Assembly (NCBI RefSeq): GCF_012641265.1 | Contig: NZ_JABAHZ010000009.1 | Location: 124,001-188,000 of the forward strand | DNA from: Chitinophaga eiseniae | GTDB taxonomy: Bacteria; Bacteroidota; Bacteroidia; Chitinophagales; Chitinophagaceae | DNA: 64,000 nt | Reading direction: 5' to 3' | Part shown: one piece after another, positions 36,431 to 45,313 of the stretch | Layout of the letters: each line of letters opens with the position of its first letter | How positions within the stretch are numbered: position 1 is the stretch's first letter | Translations under genes and position numbers: made by a program | The notes under the pieces: model-generated | The model's database searches: none | What the model saw: the letters and a program-made list of their open reading frames with translations, nothing else | What the model was told of the DNA's origin: nothing

Positions 36431-39400
36431 TTAGAAATTAAAGGATAAGCCACCGGTAATCGTTCTGGAAGGAGGAACACTGGAGAGGTCCTGTACTTCC
36501 GGGTCTATACCGGGATAGTTGGTGATGGTAAACACGTTTTGTGTACGGATAAAAGCGCGGCAGGCAGTCATATGCGCCCTGGCCACCAGTTTATCCGGCA
36601 GGCTGTAGGTGAGCGACACATTGCGCAACCGGAAGTAAGATGCGTTGATATATTGAGCATCCGACGAACTGATAGAGGTACCGAAGCCATTGGTGAATCC
36701 TGGGCGGGTAGCGATATCGCCCGGCTTCTGCCAGTGATCCTGTAAGGCATCTGCCGGCAGGTTGCCAAATGCTCCTGGTACAACTATGTATGGATTTAAC
36801 CCGATCTGCCGCTTGAAGTCGAAGAACAGGTCCAGACTCCAGCCTTTATAGGTAAATGAATTATTCAGGCCACCGTAATACTTAGGATTCGTATCCACTT
36901 TTACGTAGCGGTCGTCGTCAGCGGTACCCGCCGGTACGCCGGGGTTAAAATTTATCACGCCGTCCTTATTGAGATCTACAAAGGCGTACTTTCCGGTTTG
37001 CGGATCTATGCCCAGGTAGTGCAGTACGTATACGGTGCTGAGCGATTGCCCAACTTTATAGACGGAATAGTAAGGCGACTGCTCAATACCCGGGTACGAA
37101 ATCAGCCGGTTCCTGTTGGTAGAGATATTGAAGGTCATAGACCAGCTGATATCTTTTTTATCGATCAGCCTGGCACGTACAAAGCCTTCCCAACCAGCGT
37201 TCTGTATTACCGCTGTCCAGTTGCCAACTACTGATCCGAAACCGGTATATTTCGGTGTAGGGATCTGTGTGATCTGGTTACCGGACCTGTTCTCGTAATA
37301 AGCACCTTCCAGGTTGATACGGTCGTTGAGGAAACTGACACTCAGGGCAGCTTCATATTTTTTATTGGATTCCCACTGGTATTGCTGATTCACCGCATGG
37401 ATAGGAATAATAGGCTGTAATCCATTGTATGGGTTAAGCGGGCGGCCGCCCGACGTGGTAGCCCATTGCGACAAATACTGGTAGTCGCCAATAGAGGCAT
37501 CGCCACCGGTGATACCGTAGCTGGTACGAAGCTTTACGAAGCTTACCCAGTCGGGCAGCAACTGCTTCATCCAGGGCTCTTCAGACGCATTCCAGGCCAG
37601 GCCTGCGGAGCCGAAGTTGCCGAACTGGCTGCCGGGGGCGAAACGGGAGGACCCGTCTCTCCTGGCGTTGAGGTTAATGATATACTTGTTATTCCAGTTA
37701 TAGTTAATACGTCCGAATAAACCGGCGTATTTATAGCGTGCATAAGCCTCTGAGCTAATTTGTATGGGCGCATTGTTGATGCTGCGGAGCAGGTTATCAT
37801 CGCTGTACCCCAGTCCAAACGTAGAGGCTCCATCAGTAATGGTCGACTGTAACGAGCCACCTACCTGTATTTTCAGATCACCTTTGCCAATGAAGCGGCT
37901 ATAAGCTATCTGTGGTTCTATAATCCAGTTGGTGTTTTTAGTCGTTCCAAAATTGGCGGAGCCAGTGGGATTTGTAATTGGATTTTGTGAAGCAATCGGC
38001 GTAAACATATTACTGGAGCCCATCATATTCGTATATCCCGCCGTGGTAGAAATCGTGAATCCTTTCAGCAGTTCGTAACTGATCCCCAGGTTACTGCTGA
38101 ATTGATTGGTTTCAATAATATTATTTTGCTTCAGATAAGCGAAGGGAAATCCGCCCGCGTTGCCGGTGGCATTCCAGTCGTCCCAGTTGAGGTCTCCCTT
38201 GCTGTTATAGATGGGAGGCGCATTAGGAGGCAACATAAATATGTTAGTGTTAGCATATACTGCATCCACATGTGTATAGGAATAAGTGGTTCCCAGGGAA
38301 ACGTTGAGTTTCTGATTCTGGCTGCGGTGGCCGATGTTGGCGCTCAGCGTAGCCTGTTGATTAGATCCGCTTTTGCTGAGTACATCTACCTGCCGGGCAT
38401 AGTTGCCACTGATGCGGAAGGTATTATGGGTATCGCCACCAGAAAGGCTGGTCATGACCGATGTTTGGCTGCCGGTACCCAGTAATTCTTTCTGCCAGTC
38501 GGTATACCGCGTAGTATCCCATGCCATCAGATCGGCCGCAGTTGCCGGCGTGGGCGCTACGCCATCATTTTTGAAGGCTTCGCGGCGCATTTGCAGGTAC
38601 TGCTGTGTATTCAGCATTTTGCGGCGATGCGGCACGTCGATGTATCCCTGGTTAATATCCAGGGAGAAGTTGGTCTTGCCAGGTTTGCCTTTTTTGGTCG
38701 TGATCAGTATCACGCCATTAGCCGCGCGGGAACCATAAATGGCGGTAGCATCGGCATCTTTCAGTACTTCAATACTTTCAATATCGCGAGGGTTCATGCT
38801 GAACAGCGGGCTTTGTCCACCGGTAGCGGAAAAGCCGCCCTGTACAAAACCGGCAGAAATCCCTCCGTTATGTATAGAGCCGGGTAAGTCGAGTACAGTC
38901 AGCGGAACACCATCAATTACATAAAGTGGGTCGCCGATGAAATTATTTCCCAGGGAATTGCGTCCCCGGATTTCTACTTTCACCGGCGCATTGGCGTAAC
39001 CGCTTGTTTGGGTGATCAATAGCCCCGGCGCCTGGCCCTGTAAGGCCAGCAGGGGATTAAGCACGGGCTGTCTTTCTATTTCTTTGGCAGTGATCTTGGT
39101 AATATTACCAGTGGCAAGACGTTTACTGGTAACACCATATGCCTGTACCACGGCCTGGTCTAGTTCGCTGGTAGCGGCTTTCATCCGTACATTAAAGGAT
39201 GAAAACAGTTTGGCTACGGGTACGGATATCTTCTGGTAACCAATACAGGAAAAGGTCAATATATCCTCGTCTGTTACTTTCTTCACTGTAAATAGCCCCT
39301 TTTCATCGGTCTGTGTTCCTTTGCTGGTGCCGTTTATCACTACATTCACCGCCATTAGCGCGGCGCCTGTTTTGTCGTCGGATACCACGCCCGACACATC

Positions 39401-39793
39401 ACGCGTGGGCGTTTTGTCGTCGGGCGTTATCTCCGGTTGACCACTGTTTTTCCGGAATAGTACGATGGTGGTTCCTACAATGTTGTAGCTCACCGGCATA
39501 CCGGAAAAGATGGTTTTGAGAAATGCTTCTAATGGCTGGTTTTTGGCATTGACTGGAATAGTGACACTAGCGTCTATCTGGTCTGGATTAAATATCACGA
39601 CATAGTTCGACTGTTTCTTTATCTCTGCAAATACCTGCTGCAACGAAGCTTTTTTGTTGCTATAGGTAATTGTTTGCGCTCCTGCCTGCAGGGATATCCC
39701 CAGGCTGAAGGTCATCAGCAACACTACGGTCAGCTTTTTAAAAAGCCGGTTCCTCCGGGCAAACCGTTTATAAAAATTGGATGCTGGAATCAT
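36431..39793 (-). CDS. SusC/RagA-family TonB-dependent transporter (PUL2)
   Basis: 1120 residues. Signal/anchor LTVVLLMTFSLGISLQAGAQ, STN domain (about 45-105, with IKKQSNYVVIFNPDQIDAS), carboxypeptidase-like sandwich (about 130-205), plug beginning LDQAVVQAYGVTSKRLATG with PLYVIDGVP, then the barrel ending ITGGLSFNF. The STN domain and the FecR/sigma genes upstream indicate signalling receptor behaviour. The spacer to FecR (39794-39934) lacks the clear antisense promoter seen in PUL1 and PUL3. Confidence 0.94.
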   Translation of the reverse strand: MIPASNFYKRFARRNRLFKKLTVVLLMTFSLGISLQAGAQTITYSNKKASLQQVFAEIKKQSNYVVIFNPDQIDASVTIPVNAKNQPLEAFLKTIFSGMPVSYNIVGTTIVLFRKNSGQPEITPDDKTPTRDVSGVVSDDKTGAALMAVNVVINGTSKGTQTDEKGLFTVKKVTDEDILTFSCIGYQKISVPVAKLFSSFNVRMKAATSELDQAVVQAYGVTSKRLATGNITKITAKEIERQPVLNPLLALQGQAPGLLITQTSGYANAPVKVEIRGRNSLGNNFIGDPLYVIDGVPLTVLDLPGSIHNGGISAGFVQGGFSATGGQSPLFSMNPRDIESIEVLKDADATAIYGSRAANGVILITTKKGKPGKTNFSLDINQGYIDVPHRRKMLNTQQYLQMRREAFKNDGVAPTPATAADLMAWDTTRYTDWQKELLGTGSQTSVMTSLSGGDTHNTFRISGNYARQVDVLSKSGSNQQATLSANIGHRSQNQKLNVSLGTTYSYTHVDAVYANTNIFMLPPNAPPIYNSKGDLNWDDWNATGNAGGFPFAYLKQNNIIETNQFSSNLGISYELLKGFTISTTAGYTNMMGSSNMFTPIASQNPITNPTGSANFGTTKNTNWIIEPQIAYSRFIGKGDLKIQVGGSLQSTITDGASTFGLGYSDDNLLRSINNAPIQISSEAYARYKYAGLFGRINYNWNNKYIINLNARRDGSSRFAPGSQFGNFGSAGLAWNASEEPWMKQLLPDWVSFVKLRTSYGITGGDASIGDYQYLSQWATTSGGRPLNPYNGLQPIIPIHAVNQQYQWESNKKYEAALSVSFLNDRINLEGAYYENRSGNQITQIPTPKYTGFGSVVGNWTAVIQNAGWEGFVRARLIDKKDISWSMTFNISTNRNRLISYPGIEQSPYYSVYKVGQSLSTVYVLHYLGIDPQTGKYAFVDLNKDGVINFNPGVPAGTADDDRYVKVDTNPKYYGGLNNSFTYKGWSLDLFFDFKRQIGLNPYIVVPGAFGNLPADALQDHWQKPGDIATRPGFTNGFGTSISSSDAQYINASYFRLRNVSLTYSLPDKLVARAHMTACRAFIRTQNVFTITNYPGIDPEVQDLSSVPPSRTITGGLSFNF

Positions 39794-39934
39794 GGTAATT
39801 CTGGTTGATTAAATAATTAATTTTAGTCAGGACAAAGCTCCGCCAGTAGCTTTCCAGCTTTTATTCAGCACAAGGCCTGTATGTTCATGCAATCTGTTGA
39901 TGAGAATACGAGGTATGGCTCACATGACGGAATG

Positions 39935-41092
39935 TTACGGCATAATGATTAGTTTGTTGCCATCGACCCGGCAATGCACGCCCATGCTGCCCAGCACTAT
40001 CAGTGCCTGTTTCAGGTCGAGGTCTCTTTTTATTTCGCCACTGAAAGGAACGTCTGGCACGCCTTTCTCATATACCACCTCTACGTTGTACCAGCGGGCT
40101 AGCTGTCGCAGTACTTCATCGAGGGGGGTGTGATCAAAGCGGAATAGTCCATCCTTCCAGGCAACGGCCATTTCCGTGTCGGTGTTGCTGGTCACATTCA
40201 ACTGATCGTGACTGGCAATGGCCTGTTGTCCGGGCTCGAGTATGGCGGACTTCCCGTGGTGGGTCATCCTGACACTTCCCTGTAACAAGGTAGTGCGGAT
40301 GGCCGGTTCGTCCGTATAGGCGTTCACGTTAAACGCCGTTCCCAATACTTCTACCGTAGCTTTGCCATTTATGTCTACCATAAACGGGTTATTAGCCTGT
40401 TGTTTTACATCGAAATATACTTCGCCGGTCATTTTCACCTGCCGGTATTTTCCATTAAAGGCGGTGGGGAAGCGGATACTGGATCCTGCATTCAGCCAGG
40501 CCGTGGTACCATCGGGCAGCAGCAGCTTATACTGGCCTCCCCGCGGCGTGGTGAGGGTATGGTATTCCATATTGCCCGCCTTGCCCTCATAATCCAGTTG
40601 GCCGCTGTCATTGTTCACTTTCAGTTCCCCGCTCTGTACAATATTGCCCTTGGCACTGTCGAGCTGTATCTGCCGCCCATCGGCCAGCGTTAACACGGCG
40701 TGATTGCCTTGTTTGGCCGGAGCGGCCAGGTTGCCGGCCAACGGCGGTGTGGTGTCCCGGTGGCGCATTACCAGCATGGCGGTACCGGCTGCGGCCAGGA
40801 TGAGCACCGCGGCGGCGGCATAGCGGAGCCAAGGCCGGCGTAAAGGCACTACCGGTGTGGCAGTGCTTTCCATTAACCTGTTGAGGATACGAGCACTGGC
40901 GGCCGGCGAAAGTGCCGGCGGCTCCCCGAAAGAACGGTGATATACCGCTTCCAGCAAGGGCTCCAGTTGAGTATCTTCCTCCACAGGATTTTCCTTCAAC
41001 CATGCAAACAAGGCAATACTCTCAGCGTCCGTGAGGGTACCGTCCAGGTATTTTTGCAGCAGGTCAGCAACAGGAAAATTTTTTGGCTCCAT
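39935..41092 (-). CDS. FecR-family anti-sigma factor (PUL2)
   Basis: 385 residues. The cytoplasmic N-terminus (about 1-80) is followed by one membrane helix (YAAAAVLILAAAGTAMLVM, about 88-107), the FecR domain (about 170-270; TLTTPRGGQYKLLLPDG, GEVYFDV) and a DUF4974-type end (about 315-385; FDHTPLDEVLRQLARWYNV). It holds and then activates the sigma factor encoded 63 nt upstream. Confidence 0.93.
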   Translation of the reverse strand: MEPKNFPVADLLQKYLDGTLTDAESIALFAWLKENPVEEDTQLEPLLEAVYHRSFGEPPALSPAASARILNRLMESTATPVVPLRRPWLRYAAAAVLILAAAGTAMLVMRHRDTTPPLAGNLAAPAKQGNHAVLTLADGRQIQLDSAKGNIVQSGELKVNNDSGQLDYEGKAGNMEYHTLTTPRGGQYKLLLPDGTTAWLNAGSSIRFPTAFNGKYRQVKMTGEVYFDVKQQANNPFMVDINGKATVEVLGTAFNVNAYTDEPAIRTTLLQGSVRMTHHGKSAILEPGQQAIASHDQLNVTSNTDTEMAVAWKDGLFRFDHTPLDEVLRQLARWYNVEVVYEKGVPDVPFSGEIKRDLDLKQALIVLGSMGVHCRVDGNKLIIMP

Positions 41093-41155
41093 ATCAATAA
41101 GACTAATGAATAAAACAAATGGGTGGATGCGTTGGAAAAAAAATCCAACTTTTTT

Positions 41156-41734
41156 TTATTTCAGGGATACCAGCAGTATCAGCAGGGAAATATTGCCATG
41201 CTCCAGCAGGTATTCCCGGATCGATTTAACGGCGAGTGACAGGTGCTGCTTAAAGGTATTACGGGAAATATTCATAAGAGCAGCCGCCTCTTCATAGCTT
41301 CTACCCTGCTGCCGGCAGAGGATAAACGCCTCCCGGCGCTGTGGCGGCAAGCTATTGATCGCCTTGTGCAACAGCTCTTCATATTGTTTGGCTTCCACGG
41401 CATTCATGAGCGACTGGTCATCGATGCCCAGGGAAGCGCGATGCATTACCTCGTCGCGGATGGTATCAAACAAGGCAATACGGTTCAATTGTGTAAGGGC
41501 GGTATTACGGGCCAGGCGGTACAGGTAGGCGGCAAACGACGACTTAATATCCAGTTGCGACCGGATTTCCCATATCTTCAGGAAAACATCATGCACCAGG
41601 TCCTCCGTTAGCGCCGGATTCCGGGTGAACTTCAGCAGGTAATTATAGATGCCGCCATGGTACTGCTGGTAGATAGCAGTAAACGCATCGCGGTTGCCGA
41701 GCGCCAGTTGTTGCAGTAGTTCCAGTTCATTCAT
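41156..41734 (-). CDS. ECF RNA polymerase sigma factor (PUL2)
   Basis: 192 residues. Region 2 (about 25-75; TEDLVHDVFLKIWEIR) and region 4 (about 125-175; LPPQRREAFILCRQQGRSYE then ISRNTFKQHLSLA) are clear. It is a Bacteroidota FecI-type factor paired with the next FecR. It carries a promoter-like TTG-20-TAAATTTG upstream that overlaps the end of the MocR gene. Confidence 0.93.
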   Translation of the reverse strand: MNELELLQQLALGNRDAFTAIYQQYHGGIYNYLLKFTRNPALTEDLVHDVFLKIWEIRSQLDIKSSFAAYLYRLARNTALTQLNRIALFDTIRDEVMHRASLGIDDQSLMNAVEAKQYEELLHKAINSLPPQRREAFILCRQQGRSYEEAAALMNISRNTFKQHLSLAVKSIREYLLEHGNISLLILLVSLK

Positions 41735-41776
41735 CCCAATATAATGCCGTCAGCTCCCGTTCTCTGCGGCAGGGGT

Positions 41777-41825
41777 AAATTTAATACTAATTGTCAAATT
41801 TAATAGTATGCGTTGGCTACAGCAA
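41777..41825 (-). promoter_or_regulatory. Promoter-like element and direct repeat upstream of the PUL2 sigma gene
   Basis: On the minus strand, TTG (41825-41823), a 20-nt spacer and TAAATTTG (41802-41795) match the Bacteroidota housekeeping promoter. The 13-nt sequences at 41777-41789 and 41796-41808 are direct repeats (12 of 13 identical, period 19). The expected start of transcription is about 50 nt before the sigma ATG. Confidence 0.4.
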
Positions 41826-43232
41826 TTTTGCCAACGCCTGTATCCCCTCTTCCAGCTGTTCTTCTCCGGGAGAAGCATACCCCAGCCGGATACCATTCAC
41901 CGGGGCATCATAGCTATAACTATCCGGGCAGATAATTTTAATACCTTTTGCCTGTAGCTTTTCTGAGATAAGAAACCAATCCACCGGCGCTTTTGGCACG
42001 ATCCAAAACGCCAGTCCCCCATCAGGAACATGCCAGGAGGCTTTATGTTTCAGGTATTTTTGCAGCAACAGCGCAGCAGCATCTCTCCTGGCTTTATAGT
42101 GCAGGCCGGCCTTTTTAATATGCCGTTTGATAGTCCCGTCCCTGATGAGCTGTAATACTGCCTGCTCCATGATATTATCTCCCTGAACATCAATGATCTT
42201 ACGGAGGGCTGCTACCTTGTCGAGCAGCTGCCGGTCGCTGCTGGCCAGGTAACCAATGCGTAAAGCCGGAGCTACCACCTTGCTCATGGTGCCGATATAG
42301 ACATATTTTTTTAATTCTGTAAAAGTAGACAAGGGCAATACAGGGCGGTAGCCGAAGTGGAACTCATTGTCATAGTCATCTTCCACAATTGTAAACCCAT
42401 ACTCATTCGACAGCTCCACCAGCTTCAGGCGGCGCTGCAGGCTCAGGGTAACAGTGGTAGGATACTGCCGGTGTGGTGTCAGGTAGATGGCCCTGATCTT
42501 CTTTCGTGATTTCAGATGCCGGATAACGTCTGCAATCACCAGCCCTTCTTCATCAACATTTACCGGTAACAATTTGGCGCCTGTGCTCTCAAAAGCTTTC
42601 CAGGCAGGCTTATAGCCAGGGTTTTCTATCATGATATAATCCCCTTTCTCCAATAAGCTTTGCGCCACCAGGTACAGCGCCATCTGGCTGCCACGGGTAA
42701 TACAGAGCATCTGCGCCTGTATACTCATTCCCCTTTGGTGGTTCAGCATTTGCGCCATCTCCTTCCGGAACTCCAGGTCGCCCAATTCGGTCCCATATCC
42801 CATCATCTGCCACTTTGCTTTCCGGTTGAAGATCTGGCGGTATGCCCTTGCCAGCTCGGCGATGGGTGCTATTTTGCTGTCGGGATAACCATCATCGAAA
42901 AAAATACGCCAGGGCTTCGTCGCCGGAGCAGCCGTTGGTTTCCCCCCCTTCTTCGGTGCATCAGGATGAAAAGGATAAGTAGCGGCTACAAAGGTGCCCC
43001 TTCGTTCCTTTGACTCCAGCCATCCTTCAATCAGCAATACATTCAGCGCTTCCACTACTGTATTCCGGTTTAGTTTCAACTGCTGCGAAAGATACCGGCT
43101 TCCCGGCAACGCGTCGCCCGACTTCAGTCTGCCGGAATGAATATCCTTTATGATGGCATCTGCCACCTGGAGATAGACGGCCTTATCAGACTGCTCATCC
43201 AATTGTACTTCCAACTTCCATGCTCTTAGCAT
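41817..43232 (-). CDS. MocR/PdxR-type regulator (GntR HTH fused to aminotransferase)
   Basis: 471 residues. The winged HTH (about 15-80; AIIKDIHSGRLKSGDALPGS, LNRNTVVEALNVL) is fused to a fold-type I aminotransferase-like domain (about 115-470). PLP-site features: ITRGSQMALYLVAQ, VEDDYDNEFHF, and the Lys in YIGTMSKVVAPALRIGYL. MocR proteins bind PLP or related amines and act on an adjacent promoter, PdxR on PLP synthesis and GabR on GABA use. No pdx or gab genes are here. The divergent neighbour is the CPVC mini-redoxin gene, so that pair is the likely target. Confidence 0.92.
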   Translation of the reverse strand: MLRAWKLEVQLDEQSDKAVYLQVADAIIKDIHSGRLKSGDALPGSRYLSQQLKLNRNTVVEALNVLLIEGWLESKERRGTFVAATYPFHPDAPKKGGKPTAAPATKPWRIFFDDGYPDSKIAPIAELARAYRQIFNRKAKWQMMGYGTELGDLEFRKEMAQMLNHQRGMSIQAQMLCITRGSQMALYLVAQSLLEKGDYIMIENPGYKPAWKAFESTGAKLLPVNVDEEGLVIADVIRHLKSRKKIRAIYLTPHRQYPTTVTLSLQRRLKLVELSNEYGFTIVEDDYDNEFHFGYRPVLPLSTFTELKKYVYIGTMSKVVAPALRIGYLASSDRQLLDKVAALRKIIDVQGDNIMEQAVLQLIRDGTIKRHIKKAGLHYKARRDAAALLLQKYLKHKASWHVPDGGLAFWIVPKAPVDWFLISEKLQAKGIKIICPDSYSYDAPVNGIRLGYASPGEEQLEEGIQALAKLL

Positions 43233-43275
43233 CTGGACTACTTGTTTTTATAAATTCTGTACTAGTTACCTGGTC

Positions 43276-43294
43276 CAAATATAGTATACTTTTG
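43276..43294. promoter_or_regulatory. Back-to-back divergent promoter elements (mocR and mini-redoxin)
   Basis: TATATTTG on the minus strand (43283-43276) and TACTTTTG on the plus strand (43287-43294) both match TAnnTTTG exactly and are 3 bp apart. The first would serve mocR (start 43232), the second the CPVC protein gene (start 43383). The -33 elements are not convincing. Confidence 0.45.
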
Positions 43295-43312
43295 TTTCAT
43301 CATCACACAAAA

Positions 43313-43342
43313 GCCTGGCTGCTGAAGTGATAGCAGCCAGGC
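43313..43342. other. Strong 11-bp hairpin in the leader of the mini-redoxin gene
   Basis: Arms 43313-43323 and 43332-43342 are perfectly complementary with an 8-nt loop. Read on the minus strand it is followed by TTTTG, a short U tract; read on the plus strand it lies in the presumed 5' leader of the CPVC protein gene. No protein gene ends here on the minus strand. Confidence 0.6.
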
Positions 43343-43382
43343 GCTCATTATACCAGTAAATATTAATTAAATTTGCATCATC

Positions 43383-43613
43383 ATGGGAAAAGCAATTTTC
43401 TACCACGCCGGGTGTCCCGTTTGTGTCAGCGCAGAGCAAGACATTTTACACCTTATCCCTGGAAACCAGGTAGAGGTGATTCACTTAGGGACCGACAAAT
43501 CAAAAATTACCGATGCTGCCAACGCAGGCATAAAGTCGGTTCCGGCGTTGGTAATGCCTAACGGCAATGTACTGCACATCAACTTTGGGGCTTCCATAGA
43601 AGATTTGAAGTAG
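43383..43613 (+). CDS. Small thioredoxin/glutaredoxin-like protein with CPVC
   Basis: 76 residues. The chain starts MGKAIFYHAGCPVCVSAEQD, a beta-strand followed by CxxC at residues 11-14, and has the cis-Pro segment KSVPALVMPNG near residue 52, both features of the thioredoxin fold. At 76 residues it is close to the minimal glutaredoxin/mini-redoxin size. No signal peptide, so it acts in the cytosol. The start is the ATG right after a TTTGCATC stretch. An AAA ATPase gene follows 76 nt downstream. Confidence 0.8.
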   Translation: MGKAIFYHAGCPVCVSAEQDILHLIPGNQVEVIHLGTDKSKITDAANAGIKSVPALVMPNGNVLHINFGASIEDLK

Positions 43614-43622
43614 TTGCCAGCT

Positions 43623-43648
43623 AACCCTCCTGGCATGCGGGAGGGTTG
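43623..43648. other. Hairpin between the mini-redoxin and AAA ATPase genes
   Basis: An 8-bp stem (AACCCTCC with GGAGGGTT) around a 9-nt loop just after the mini-redoxin stop. No U tract follows, so full termination is doubtful; partial read-through into the ATPase gene is likely. Confidence 0.4.
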
Positions 43649-43689
43649 GTTGTACCAGCGAAGAAGGGAACCGCATAACAGTAACACGA

Positions 43690-44412
43690 ATGAATATATA
43701 CGATTTGATCATCCATGATCAACCAACCATACAACTGGAGGATATTTTCCTCCCGGGTCAAAACAGGCAAGCGATTCAGCAGCTCATCAAAGAGCACCGG
43801 TTCATACATACACTCCATCAATATGGGCTTCCGGTTAATAACAAACTACTGTTATATGGTAGTTCCGGTTGTGGGAAAACCACTACCGCCAAAGGCATCG
43901 CCGGCGCCATGAAGAAACCTTTGCTGATACTGAACCTGAGTAACGTTATTTGCGCCCGCATCGGGGAAACAGCTCAAAACATCAAATCTGTTTTTGATAA
44001 AGCCGCCAGGGAAGGCGCTGTCCTCTTCCTGGATGAGTTTGACCAGATTGGTAAAGCACGCAGCGATGATGATAAAGATGTAGGAGAAATGCGGCGCCTG
44101 GTGAATACGCTGATCCAGCTGATCGATTACTACCCTGAAAAATCGTTGCTCATTTGTGCCACTAACCATATTGAAATGATTGATGCGGCCCTGCTGAGGC
44201 GTTTTCAACTGCGCATCCGTTTTGAAATGCCCGGTACAAAAGAGCTGGATAATTATTACGATCAGCTGCTGAAGCCCTTCTCACCACATTTACAACAAAT
44301 AGAACGTGCCTATAACATCTCCTTTGCCGAAGCAAAGGATACGGCATTTACACAGGTAAAGTCCAGTCTCATCGCTGAACTGGAATTACAGGCCACATTG
44401 ACGCAGGTATAA
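43690..44412 (+). CDS. Small AAA-family ATPase
   Basis: 240 residues. Walker A GSSGCGKTTTAKG (about 57-69), Walker B AVLFLDEFDQIG (about 110-121), sensor 1 LLICATNHIEM, and the RR of LLRRFQLRIRF as arginine finger. The short N-terminal extension has DIFLPGQNRQAIQQLIKEH. Proteins of this size are single-domain AAA ATPases related to SpoVK/Cdc48-type modules; similar stand-alone ATPases are often paired with a protease, but none is next to it here. Partner and role are unknown. Confidence 0.85.
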   Translation: MNIYDLIIHDQPTIQLEDIFLPGQNRQAIQQLIKEHRFIHTLHQYGLPVNNKLLLYGSSGCGKTTTAKGIAGAMKKPLLILNLSNVICARIGETAQNIKSVFDKAAREGAVLFLDEFDQIGKARSDDDKDVGEMRRLVNTLIQLIDYYPEKSLLICATNHIEMIDAALLRRFQLRIRFEMPGTKELDNYYDQLLKPFSPHLQQIERAYNISFAEAKDTAFTQVKSSLIAELELQATLTQV

Positions 44413-44420
44413 GGATAAAA

Positions 44421-44464
44421 ATTCATCAAAAGGCGATTAACCTATTGCTAACCTTTTGATGAAT
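44421..44464. terminator. Bidirectional terminator between AAA ATPase and SDR genes
   Basis: Arms 44421-44433 and 44452-44464 give a perfect 13-bp stem with an 18-nt loop between two convergent genes. On the minus strand it is followed by TTTTTATCC, which fits termination of the SDR gene. Confidence 0.7.
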
Positions 44465-44491
44465 CTCTAACTTCACCCCACCTCAATTCCG

Positions 44492-45244
44492 TTAGAACGG
44501 ATACCTCCGCATACCTCCATCCACCGCCACTACGCTACCGGTAACATAGCGGGCCCGGGGCGACACCAGGAAAACGGCCATGTTGGCAATGTCCTCCGGT
44601 TCACCAAAATCACCCAATGGAATTTCATTCCCGGCGAATTCCGCGCGCGCTTCACCAGAAAAGAAACGCCTGATGTTATTCGTATCAATAAGTCCAGGCT
44701 GAAGACTGTTTACACGGATACCATACTGGCCTAATTGTCCGGCCAGTCCCTTCGACCAGGCAACCAACGATGCCTTCGCTACTGCAGATACATTGATGGA
44801 GCGTAATTCATAAGAGCTCGTAATATTCAGGATAACGCCCTGTTTACGTGCCATAAAATGAGGTAACAGCTGTTCGGTAAGCTGGCGTGGACGCTCAAAA
44901 TCAAGTGTCATCGATTGCTGCCATGCATCCGCTGCGCCGACAACATCTACTGGCTGGCTTCGGCCTGCATTATTAATCAGGATATCCACCTGCCCCAGGT
45001 TCGATAATGCAGCTGCGGCTATCAACTGTGGGGCGTCGGGAGCCATCAGATCCTGTACCATTACAACGGGTGCCACACCGCCGGCAAGTATAATTTCTTC
45101 CTGGAGTGTGTCCAGCAAATTTTTATTGCGGGCAATGGCTAATACTTTTACGCCTTCTATAGCCAACTCTTTTGTAATAGCGCGCCCAAATCCCTGGCTA
45201 GCGCCTGTAACTACTGCTGTTTTTCCATTTAAATAGAGATCCAT
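44492..45244 (-). CDS. SDR-family protein with unusual active site
   Basis: 250 residues from ATG 45244; the frame runs to 45403 but that would overlap the divergent hxlR gene. Rossmann NAD(P) site TGASQGFGRA, NNAG motif LINNAGRSQP, and the active-site Ser in ITSSYE. The usual YxxxK becomes SAVAK: the Lys is kept but the Tyr position is Ser, unless a nearby Tyr (SSYE) substitutes. C-terminal VTGSVVAVDGGMRRYPF is typical of classical SDRs. It is divergent from an HxlR regulator with a shared promoter region, so it is probably its target. Substrate unknown. Confidence 0.88.
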   Translation of the reverse strand: MDLYLNGKTAVVTGASQGFGRAITKELAIEGVKVLAIARNKNLLDTLQEEIILAGGVAPVVMVQDLMAPDAPQLIAAAALSNLGQVDILINNAGRSQPVDVVGAADAWQQSMTLDFERPRQLTEQLLPHFMARKQGVILNITSSYELRSINVSAVAKASLVAWSKGLAGQLGQYGIRVNSLQPGLIDTNNIRRFFSGEARAEFAGNEIPLGDFGEPEDIANMAVFLVSPRARYVTGSVVAVDGGMRRYPF

Positions 45245-45274
45245 AATCCTAATCTTTTTTGCCTTCAAAAATTC

Positions 45275-45306
45275 TTTGTAAAAGTAGTGGGGACCAGTTA
45301 ATTTTA
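45275..45306 (+). promoter_or_regulatory. hxlR promoter (TTTG, 20 nt, TAATTTTA)
   Basis: TTTG at 45275-45278, a 20-nt spacer and TAATTTTA at 45299-45306 (7 of 8 bases of TAnnTTTG). Predicted transcription begins near 45313, inside the adjacent palindrome. Confidence 0.55.
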
Positions 45307-45313
45307 TGCACGA

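Noticed and set aside
39794..39934. Antisense sRNA in the PUL2 fecR-susC spacer
   Set aside because: Only a one-mismatch TAATTCTG with 16-nt spacing and a 6-bp hairpin (39834-39853) without a good U tract; far weaker than PUL1 and PUL3.
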